In this document: positions 1 through 4,794 of the stretch, piece after piece | How positions within the stretch are numbered: the stretch's first letter is position 1 | Layout: each line of letters begins with the position of its first letter | Origin: an uncultured Collinsella sp. | GTDB taxonomy: Bacteria; Actinomycetota; Coriobacteriia; Coriobacteriales; Coriobacteriaceae | DNA: 6,464 bases | Assembly (NCBI GenBank): GCA_959020035.1 | Contig: CAUEQX010000104.1 | Location: 1 to 6,464 of the forward strand | Direction: 5' to 3' | The notes under the pieces: model-generated | Told to the model about the DNA's origin: nothing | Databases searched by the model: none | What the model saw: the letters and a program-made list of their open reading frames with translations, nothing else | Position numbers and translations under genes: made by a program

Positions 1-1111
1 GTCGATTATCGGCCCCGAGCGCATCCGCGAGCTGGAACCACGCGCGAGTGTCGAGGCTACGTGCGCGCTGTGGTGCCCCTCGACCGGTTTTGTCGATCCG
101 TTTGAGGTCGCCATTGCCGCGCTGGAGAACGCCGTCGCCAACGGGGTGACGTTTATGCGCTCCGCCCCGGTGGAGGCGATTGAAGTTGCTGGCAGCGAGG
201 CTACCGACGGAGCTGCGCGCTTTACGCTGGCGACGCCTGCCGGCGATGTACGCTGCCGCTATCTGATCAACGCCGCGGGCAACGGGGCCGCCAACATCTC
301 GCGCATGTCCGGCGCCGAGGAGTTCCAAATGGTCTGGCGCCAGGGAAACATCGTGGTACTGGACAAGGAGCCGCGCACGCTGATGCCGCTCTACCCCGTG
401 CCCACGCCAGTGTCCAAGGGCGTTATCGTCACGGGCACGGTCCACGGCAACACCGTGATCACCGCAACCGCCGCCGTGCGCGAGCCGGGCGACACACAGG
501 CCTATGCGAGCGATGTCAACGCGCTGCTGACGGGCGCGCGAAAGCTGGTGCCCGATCTGGACACGCGCCGCGTGGTGCGCGCGTTTGCCGGCGGGCGTCC
601 GGTCATTAAGGGAACGAACGACTTCTTTATTGGGCAGTCGGCCGTGGTTCCGGGGCTGTTTCAGGCGGCGGGCATTCAGTCGCCAGGCGTGGCGAGCGCG
701 CCGGCCATTGCCGAGCGCATGGAGCACGTGATGCGCGAGGCGGGCGTTGCTTTGCGCGAGCGGGCCGATTGGGATCCGATTCGCCGCACGCCGGACGACT
801 TCGACCGTGCGCCGCTTGCGCGCAAGGAGGAGCTAATCGAGTCCGACCCTGCATGGGGGCAGATCGTCTGCCGCTGCGAGACGGTGCCCGAGGCCGAGAT
901 TGTGGCCGCGATCCGACGCCGCCCGGGCGCGGTTTCCGTCGAGGGCGTCAAGCGCCGCTGCCGCGCCGGCATGGGTCGGTGCCAAAGTGGTTTTTGCCAG
1001 AGCCGCGTGGTGGCAATCCTAGCGCGCGAGCTGGGCTGCGACCCCAGCGAGGTGCTGTTGGAGGACACTGGCTCGTGGCTCGTTGAGGGACCTTTGAAGG
1101 GGGTGCGCTAG
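1..1111 (+). CDS. FAD-dependent dehydrogenase with C-terminal BFD-like [2Fe-2S] domain (GlpA/LhgO-like), 5' end missing
   Basis: The reading frame is open from base 2, so the gene begins before the window; 369 codons are visible, ending in TAG at 1109-1111. The N-terminal FAD-binding Rossmann motif is outside the window. What remains reads as the rest of a DAO-type flavoprotein: CPSTGFVDPFEVA near the left edge, LINAAGN at about 263-283, PLYPVPTPVSKG, and GLFQAAGIQSPGVASAPAIAE as the C-terminal FAD-contacting part. The last ~80 residues are a BFD-like domain, with Cys codons at 869, 875, 959, 980 and 995 (CRC, then RAGMGRCQSGFC). Such proteins oxidise glycerol 3-phosphate or 2-hydroxy acids and pass electrons to FAD and Fe-S. 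The next gene starts 1 nt after the stop, and with the DUF1667 gene makes an operon typical of anaerobes. The family call is firm. The substrate (glycerol 3-phosphate, 2-hydroxyglutarate or other) cannot be read from the sequence. Confidence 0.88.
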   Translation, partial: SIIGPERIRELEPRASVEATCALWCPSTGFVDPFEVAIAALENAVANGVTFMRSAPVEAIEVAGSEATDGAARFTLATPAGDVRCRYLINAAGNGAANISRMSGAEEFQMVWRQGNIVVLDKEPRTLMPLYPVPTPVSKGVIVTGTVHGNTVITATAAVREPGDTQAYASDVNALLTGARKLVPDLDTRRVVRAFAGGRPVIKGTNDFFIGQSAVVPGLFQAAGIQSPGVASAPAIAERMEHVMREAGVALRERADWDPIRRTPDDFDRAPLARKEELIESDPAWGQIVCRCETVPEAEIVAAIRRRPGAVSVEGVKRRCRAGMGRCQSGFCQSRVVAILARELGCDPSEVLLEDTGSWLVEGPLKGVR

Positions 1112-1112
1112 G

Positions 1113-2468
1113 ATGGCGGAATTCAAATCGAGCGCAATTGATAGCGATGCCGTTGAGGCAGTACCTAAGCAGGCCTTCGACGTGGTCGTCATAGGAGGCG
1201 GACCTGCCGGCATGGCGGCCGCGCTTGCCGCGCACAAGGCCGGCGCGCGCGTGGCCATCGTGGAGCGCGAGCAGCATCTGGGAGGCATCCTGCGCCAGTG
1301 CATCCACCCCGGCTTTGGCCTATCGCACTTTAAGCAGGAGCTCACCGGTCCCGAGTACGCACAGCGCTTTATCGACCAGGTTCGCGCAACCGACATTGCG
1401 CTGTTCTTGGACAGCATGGTGCTTGGGATTGATTCGGGCGAGTCCACGGAAGACGCCGCGGCCCACACCGTCACACTCATGAGCCCCACTGGCATGTTGC
1501 AGCTCACCGGACGGGCGGTCGTCCTTGCCATGGGCTGCCGCGAGCGCACCCGCAGCGAGATTAAGATTCCCGGCAGCCGACCCGCCGGCGTGTTTACGGC
1601 CGGCCTGGCGCAGCGATACATCAATATCGAGAACCTCAAGCCCGGCTCGTGCGCCGTCATTTTGGGCTCGGGCGACATCGGGCTGATCATGGCGCGCCGC
1701 TGCACGCTCGAGGGGATTTCGGTCGAGGGCGTGTACGAGCTCATGCCGTACGCCAACGGTCTACGCCGCAACGTCAAGAATTGCCTGGACGACTTTGGCA
1801 TTCCGCTGCACCTGTCCACCACCGTCACACGCGTGATCGGGCACGACCGCGTGGAAGCCGTCGAGGTAAGCCAGGTCGACGAACGCCTGGCGCCCATTGC
1901 CGGGACGGAGCGCATCGTTCCGTGTAACACGCTGCTGCTTTCGGTGGGCTTGATTCCCGAAAACGAGCTTTCGGTTGCCGCAGGCGTGGAGCTTGACCCG
2001 CGCACGCGCGGCGCCGTAGTTGACCAGAGTCTGCAGACGGGCGTGCCGGGCATCTTTGCCTGTGGCAACGTGCTGCACGTGCACGACCTGGCCGACAACG
2101 TGACGACCGAGTCCAAGCGCGCCGGTGCGGCTGCGGCGGCATGGGCGTTGGGCGGCGACGCCGGAGCGAGCGCTGCGGACACGGCCTGCGAGCTCACGGT
2201 CTCCCCCGCCGGTATCGCGGGATACGCGCTGCCGGGACGCATAACGGCTGTGACGCTCACCAAGCTCAACTTCCGCGTGCGCCAACCGGTCGACGCCGCT
2301 CGCGTGCGCATTCTCGCTGGCGGTGAGGAGCTGTTCGCCGGCAAGGTCCGCCCGTTTAAACCGAGCGTCATGGAAAGCTTCCCACTACCGGCAAAGGTAA
2401 TTCAGCGCGCACTCGACCTGGGTGTTAGCAAGATCGTCCTTTCCGTCGATCCCGTTGAGGAGGCGTAA
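1113..2468 (+). CDS. FAD/NAD(P)-dependent oxidoreductase (GlpB-like partner flavoprotein)
   Basis: The product is 451 aa and cytoplasmic, with no signal peptide or membrane segment. It has the two-dinucleotide fold of the pyridine nucleotide-disulfide oxidoreductase superfamily. The N-terminal FAD motif is VVIGGGPAG at residues 25-33, followed by the acidic ribose-binding end IVERE (49-53). The second nucleotide motif, ILGSGDIG, is at 183-190, and the C-terminal FAD motif, GIFACGNVLHVHDLAD, is at 313-328. GGILRQCIHPGFGL (57-70) is a strong signature of the subgroup encoded beside GlpA/LhgO-like dehydrogenases. No CxxxxC redox-active disulfide typical of thioredoxin reductase is seen. The start ATG is preceded by AAGGGGG at 1097-1103 with a 9-nt spacer, and lies 1 nt after the previous stop, which suggests translational coupling. 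It probably relays electrons between the dehydrogenase subunit and NAD(P) or another carrier; that role is inferred from family and context. Confidence 0.9.
   Translation: MAEFKSSAIDSDAVEAVPKQAFDVVVIGGGPAGMAAALAAHKAGARVAIVEREQHLGGILRQCIHPGFGLSHFKQELTGPEYAQRFIDQVRATDIALFLDSMVLGIDSGESTEDAAAHTVTLMSPTGMLQLTGRAVVLAMGCRERTRSEIKIPGSRPAGVFTAGLAQRYINIENLKPGSCAVILGSGDIGLIMARRCTLEGISVEGVYELMPYANGLRRNVKNCLDDFGIPLHLSTTVTRVIGHDRVEAVEVSQVDERLAPIAGTERIVPCNTLLLSVGLIPENELSVAAGVELDPRTRGAVVDQSLQTGVPGIFACGNVLHVHDLADNVTTESKRAGAAAAAWALGGDAGASAADTACELTVSPAGIAGYALPGRITAVTLTKLNFRVRQPVDAARVRILAGGEELFAGKVRPFKPSVMESFPLPAKVIQRALDLGVSKIVLSVDPVEEA
2457..2463 (+). promoter_or_regulatory. Ribosome binding site of the DUF1667 gene
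   Basis: GAGGAGG lies inside the last codons of the preceding gene, 9 nt before the ATG at 2473. It selects that ATG over in-frame codons further upstream (from 2422), which would overlap the preceding gene and lack a comparable site. Confidence 0.75.
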
Positions 2469-2472
2469 GGCC

Positions 2473-2871
2473 ATGAGCACAAACGCGATCGAAACGCTGC
2501 AGTTCAACTGCACCACCTGCCCATCCGAGTGCCTCCTGACCGTTGAGGTGGAACGCGATGTCAACGGTTCCGTGGCAGCGATTCACTCCGTGACTGGCAA
2601 CCGCTGCCCGCGTGGCGACAAGTTCGCACACCAGGAACTCACCTGCCCCATGCGCGTGCTCACCACCACCGTGGCCGTATCCGGCGGCGACGAGGCACTG
2701 CTGCCCGTGCGCACGGCCGAAGCCATCCCACTGGCACTCCACGCCCAAGCCATGGACCTCATCCGCGGCGTGGTCGTCGACGCCCCCATCCGCATGGGCG
2801 AAGTTGTGCTCCCCAACCTCCTCAACACGGGCATCGACCTCATCGCCAGCATGGACATCGACCCAGCCTAA
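2473..2871 (+). CDS. DUF1667 family Cys-rich protein
   Basis: The product is 132 aa. It shows the DUF1667 pattern: an N-terminal CTTCPSEC (Cys 13, 16, 20), then NRCPRGDKFA (Cys 45) and LTCPMRVLTTTV (Cys 58), followed by a C-terminal part with LPVRT and PIRMGEVVLPNLLNTGIDLIAS. The five cysteines suggest an Fe-S or other metal site, although the family has no firmly established biochemical role that I can cite. Members are regularly encoded directly after GlpA/GlpB-like flavoproteins, as here (4-nt gap), so it is probably a small electron-transfer or assembly subunit of the same complex. The start ATG follows GAGGAGG and gives a protein beginning MSTNAIETLQFNC. Upstream in-frame starts would only add residues encoded within the preceding gene. 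The stop is followed after 1 nt by a terminator-like repeat, so this is the end of the operon. Confidence 0.85.
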   Translation: MSTNAIETLQFNCTTCPSECLLTVEVERDVNGSVAAIHSVTGNRCPRGDKFAHQELTCPMRVLTTTVAVSGGDEALLPVRTAEAIPLALHAQAMDLIRGVVVDAPIRMGEVVLPNLLNTGIDLIASMDIDPA

Positions 2872-2872
2872 G

Positions 2873-2902
2873 CAGCTAATTTAGGACGGGGCTCTTTTAG
2901 CT
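2873..2902 (+). terminator. Terminator-like 30-bp repeat, copy A
   Basis: Beginning 1 nt after the DUF1667 stop codon, an AGCTAA/TTAGCT pair (2874-2879 and 2897-2902) brackets GGACGGGGCT followed by CTTTT. A shorter alternative pairing, AGCT with GGCT, sits just before the T-tract. Position and form fit a Rho-independent terminator for the three-gene operon, although the stem is weak. It matches the copies at 3200-3229 (26/30) and at 4678-4707 on the opposite strand (27/30), so it is also a repeat. Confidence 0.55.
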
Positions 2903-2931
2903 ACCCCGCCATCCACCCCGCCCCTCCTCAA

Positions 2932-2994
2932 TTGCGGTGAAATAGTTCCTGATTTCCGCCAAAACCCCGGCATCTAGGAACTATTCCACCGCAA
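2932..2994. repeat. Inverted-repeat hairpin with conserved ends, family I copy a
   Basis: Two 19-bp arms (2932-2950 and 2976-2994) are complementary at 18/19 positions around a 25-nt loop. The outer 13 bases read TTGCGGTGAAATA and are shared, with one change, by the hairpin at 4714-4780. The inner stem (GTTCCT/AGGAAC) is not shared. No ORF or T-tract accompanies it. It lies outside the operon transcript if copy A terminates transcription. Its function is unknown; it could be a REP/MITE-like palindrome or a protein-binding site. Confidence 0.75.
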
Positions 2995-3038
2995 CTATCC
3001 TTGGAATCGGTATTTAGCTTGTGCCTACTTTAGTGTCA

Positions 3039-3198
3039 TTTCAATACTATGCCGGATTACGGGGCTGATTCGGAGACCCCCATCCATACCGGCCATTTTC
3101 AATTTTTGACAAGCCATCTACATGCGGTTTTAATTTCGCGATTTTTGCCATGGTCAAGTAATACAGGTCCAGCCCCGTAATCCGCCATACTTTTGAAA
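3039..3198. repeat. 160-bp inverted-repeat element, family II copy a
   Basis: Arms 3039-3067 and 3170-3198 are complementary at 26/29 positions, including an uninterrupted run over CGGATTACGGGGCTG. The interior holds a conserved core: 3110-3139 matches 4563-4592 at 29/30 (CAAGCCATCTAC, then one variable base, then TGCGGTTTTAATTTCGC). There is further patchy conservation on both sides, CCATA on the left and TGGTC..AG and GGTC on the right. The second copy at 4492-4651 is exactly the same length with the core at the same offset, but its arms are unrelated in sequence. No protein-coding frame is apparent. The element is non-coding and repeated; its nature (mobile palindrome, structured RNA or protein-binding site) is not established. 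Confidence 0.75.
3106..3134 (+). promoter_or_regulatory. Candidate sigma-70 promoter inside the family II element
   Basis: TTGACA at 3106-3111 and TTTAAT at 3129-3134 are separated by 17 bp, giving a perfect -35 and a 5/6 -10. Transcription would begin near 3141 and run toward 3200-3229 and the peptidase gene. The -10 lies in the conserved core, but in the other copy (4492-4651) the -35 position reads TCCGCA, so the promoter is not a conserved property of the family. This is a motif match only. Confidence 0.35.
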
Positions 3199-3199
3199 C

Positions 3200-3229
3200 C
3201 AGCCCATTTGGGACGGGCCTCTTTTAGCT
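3200..3229 (+). terminator. Terminator-like 30-bp repeat, copy B
   Basis: This is an ungapped match to copy A (26/30) and copy C (27/30). GCCC and GGGC can pair ahead of CTTTT, and CCCATTTGGG is an alternative small hairpin. It directly abuts the family II element (which ends at 3198) and follows no gene. It would therefore end only a transcript started in or before that element, or it is simply a repeat copy. Confidence 0.4.
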
Positions 3230-3238
3230 ACTTTTGCC

Positions 3239-3248
3239 CGAACGTTCG
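3239..3248. promoter_or_regulatory. Perfect 10-bp palindrome upstream of the peptidase gene
   Basis: CGAACGTTCG is a perfect palindrome about 107 bp before the peptidase start codon, in the space where its promoter should lie. It could be an operator half-site pair. No convincing -35/-10 pair was found beside it, so regulation is speculative. Confidence 0.2.
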
Positions 3249-3264
3249 CTAGACAGCCCATGCT

Positions 3265-3313
3265 AAGGAGCGTCCCAAGGTGCCGGCATAAAAGGAACGT
3301 CCCTATGTGCCGG
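3265..3313 (+). repeat. Tandem direct repeat, two 22-bp units
   Basis: Units 3265-3286 and 3292-3313 match at 19/22. Both begin AAGGA, contain CGTCCC and end GTGCCGG, with a 27-bp period. They lie in the 5' leader of the peptidase gene, 41 bp before its start codon. A spacing of two and a half helical turns could suit paired binding sites or a duplicated palindromic unit. No function can be assigned. Confidence 0.6.
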
Positions 3314-3342
3314 GCTTGGGATACCATGGTGGCACCCTAGCG

Positions 3343-3348
3343 AAAGGA
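3343..3348 (+). promoter_or_regulatory. Ribosome binding site deciding the peptidase start
   Basis: AAAGGA lies 6 nt before the ATG at 3355. It favours that ATG over an in-frame GTG at 3307, which sits within the direct repeat and would add 16 residues unlike the family's N-terminus. Confidence 0.65.
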
Positions 3349-3354
3349 CGATGT

Positions 3355-4443
3355 ATGGCACATGTCGATGATCAGCGTGTGGCGCGCGTGCTCGATGCAC
3401 TCGAGGCTCAGCACCCCGGCGCGCAGCTACTCGTAAACGACCCGTGGTCGATCTATTACCTGACCGGCTTTTATGCCGATATGTTCGAGCGTTTTTGCGG
3501 CGTGCTGCTCGCGCGCGGTGCCGAGCCGGTGATCCTAGTCAACGCCCTGCACCAGCTGCCAGAGTACGACAATGCCCGCGTCGCCTATCACACCGATACT
3601 GACGTCGTGGCCGACGCCATCGCTCGCGAGGTCGATCCGAACAAACCGCTCGGCATCGACACCGTCATGCGTTCCGGCTTTTTGATGCCACTCATGGAGC
3701 GCCACGCAGCCAGCGAGTTTTTCCTGGGCGACTTTGCCGTCACCGCCGCGCGCACCCACAAGGATGACGCCGAACAGGAGCTCATGCGCGCGTCCTCGGC
3801 CGCTAACGACGCCGTGATGGCCGACGCCATCAAGCTCGTCCACGAAGGCGTGACGGAGCGCGAGATTGCCGACCAGATGCTCGGCCTGTATCGCAAGCAC
3901 GGCTGCGAGGGCTTTAGCTTTCCGCCCATCGTGAGCTTTGGTGCTAACGCCGGCGACCCGCACCACGAGCCCGACGACACCGTGCTCAAGCGCGGCGACG
4001 TAGTGCTGTTCGACATTGGCGGGCGTCATCGCAACTACTGCTCGGACATGACGCGCACGTTCTTTTGGGGCGATCCGGACGAGGAGACGGCGCGCATCTA
4101 CGACATCGTGCGCCGCGCCAACGAGGCCGCCGAGGCACTCATCGCACCGGGTGTGCGCATGTGCGACCTGGACCGCGCCGCGCGCGATGTGATTGAAGAC
4201 GCGGGCTATGGGCGGTACTTTACGCATCGCCTGGGTCACTCGATCGGCCTGCAGGACCACGAGCCGGGCGACGTTTCACTCGTCAACGAGCAGGTCGTGG
4301 AGCCGGGCATGACGTTCTCCATCGAACCGGGCATCTACCTCCCCGGCCGCACCGGTGTCCGCATCGAGGACCTGGCCCTGGTGACCGAGAACGGCGCCGA
4401 GATTCTCAACGCCTACCCCCACGATCCGCTCCGCCTAGACTAG
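3355..4443 (+). CDS. M24-family metallopeptidase, Xaa-Pro dipeptidase/aminopeptidase P type
   Basis: The product is a 362-aa cytoplasmic enzyme predicted to cleave N-terminal residue-proline bonds in peptides. Residues 8-130 are a Creatinase_N-like domain (LLVNDPWSIYYLTGFYADMFERFCG near its start). Residues 140-355 form the pita-bread M24 catalytic domain. All five dinuclear metal ligands are present: Asp220 (VVLFDIGG), Asp231 (CSDMTRTFFWG), His295 (HRLGHSIGL), Glu324 (FSIEPGIYL) and Glu338 (VRIEDL). His203/204 (DPHHEP) and His302 (DHEPG) are the usual accessory histidines. The length is normal for the short PepQ-like bacterial group. It is transcribed alone, after a repeat-filled 483-bp gap and convergent with folC. 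Whether it acts as a dipeptidase (PepQ) or aminopeptidase (PepP) cannot be settled from sequence, so no symbol is given. Confidence 0.9.
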   Translation: MAHVDDQRVARVLDALEAQHPGAQLLVNDPWSIYYLTGFYADMFERFCGVLLARGAEPVILVNALHQLPEYDNARVAYHTDTDVVADAIAREVDPNKPLGIDTVMRSGFLMPLMERHAASEFFLGDFAVTAARTHKDDAEQELMRASSAANDAVMADAIKLVHEGVTEREIADQMLGLYRKHGCEGFSFPPIVSFGANAGDPHHEPDDTVLKRGDVVLFDIGGRHRNYCSDMTRTFFWGDPDEETARIYDIVRRANEAAEALIAPGVRMCDLDRAARDVIEDAGYGRYFTHRLGHSIGLQDHEPGDVSLVNEQVVEPGMTFSIEPGIYLPGRTGVRIEDLALVTENGAEILNAYPHDPLRLD

Positions 4444-4446
4444 GCA

Positions 4447-4477
4447 ATGTGGCAAAGGGACAACCCCTTTGCCACAT
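4447..4477. repeat. Perfect 13-bp-arm hairpin after the peptidase gene
   Basis: ATGTGGCAAAGGG (4447-4459) and its exact reverse complement (4465-4477) flank a 5-nt loop, starting 3 nt after the peptidase stop codon. An outer GGCA/TGCC (4443-4446 and 4480-4483) could extend the stem past an internal mismatch. There is no T-tract, so it is not a canonical Rho-independent terminator. It may protect the mRNA 3' end or be another member of the local palindromic repeats. Confidence 0.7.
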
Positions 4478-4491
4478 CCTGCCAAGGCTTC

Positions 4492-4651
4492 GCCACAAAA
4501 ACGGCCTATCTACTACGTTTAACCCGCACGGGTCGACCATAACCGACTTTTCGCAAAATCCGCAAGCCATCTACCTGCGGTTTTAATTTCGCAATGTTCC
4601 GTGTGGTCGAGGGTAACCGGTCAAACGTAGTAGATAGGCCAATTTCGTGGC
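4492..4651. repeat. 160-bp inverted-repeat element, family II copy b
   Basis: The central parts of the arms, 4503-4520 and 4623-4640, are perfectly complementary over 18 bp (GGCCTATCTACTACGTTT). Pairing continues outward to 4492 and 4651 with three mismatches, and inward for several more bases. The core at 4563-4592 matches the core of 3039-3198 at 29/30 and at the same offset (71) from the left end. CCGCA (4560-4564) and TGCGG (4576-4580) can form a small inner stem, and CGACCA (4534-4539) can pair with TGGTCG further out. No ORF is apparent. The arms share no sequence with those of the other copy. Confidence 0.78.
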
Positions 4652-4675
4652 AAGCGAGTCAACTCGGGGCACAGG

Positions 4676-4712
4676 GCAGCTAAAAAAGCCCCGTCCCAAA
4701 TTGGCTGCTTTT
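4676..4712. terminator. Bidirectional terminator between the peptidase gene and folC (contains 30-bp repeat copy C)
   Basis: On the plus strand GCAGCTAA (4676-4683) pairs with TTGGCTGC (4701-4708), with one wobble, and is followed by TTTT. On the minus strand AGCC pairs with GGCT ahead of TTTTTT (4681-4686 read in reverse). It therefore can stop both convergent transcripts. The minus-strand 30-mer at 4707-4678 is the third copy of the repeat at 2873-2902 and 3200-3229 (27/30 to each). Confidence 0.7.
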
Positions 4713-4713
4713 G

Positions 4714-4780
4714 AGTTGCGGTGATATACGGACTGTTTGAGGCCTCTGGCTTGTAAAACAGTCCGTATTTCACCGCAACT
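4714..4780. repeat. Inverted-repeat hairpin with conserved ends, family I copy b
   Basis: Arms of 25 bp (4714-4738 and 4756-4780) are complementary at 24/25 around a 17-nt loop. The outer part, AGTTGCGGTGAAATA as read from the right arm, matches the hairpin at 2932-2994. The inner part (CGGACTGTTT) differs from that copy but stays complementary to its own partner. It lies 14 nt past the folC stop codon, so it should be transcribed in the folC 3' untranslated region just before the terminator. Confidence 0.78.
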
Positions 4781-4794
4781 GATGAGGGGATGGG

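Noticed and set aside
676..2371. Long minus-strand open frames opposite the flavoprotein genes
   Set aside because: They lie fully antisense to genes with clear motifs, their translations are Ser/Arg/Ala-rich without recognisable domains, and they have no ribosome binding sites. They are typical shadows in GC-rich DNA.
2422..2472. N-terminal extension of the DUF1667 protein
   Set aside because: The extra 17 residues come from the end of the preceding gene. GAGGAGG sits correctly before the ATG at 2473, and the family begins near there.
2932..3198. CRISPR array
   Set aside because: The repeats are inverted hairpins, not direct repeats with regular spacers. The two copies of each family are more than 1 kb apart.
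4655..4666. CGAGTCAACTCG small palindrome as an operator
   Set aside because: It is a 5-bp-arm hairpin between two convergent genes beside a terminator, short enough to occur by chance and badly placed for regulation.
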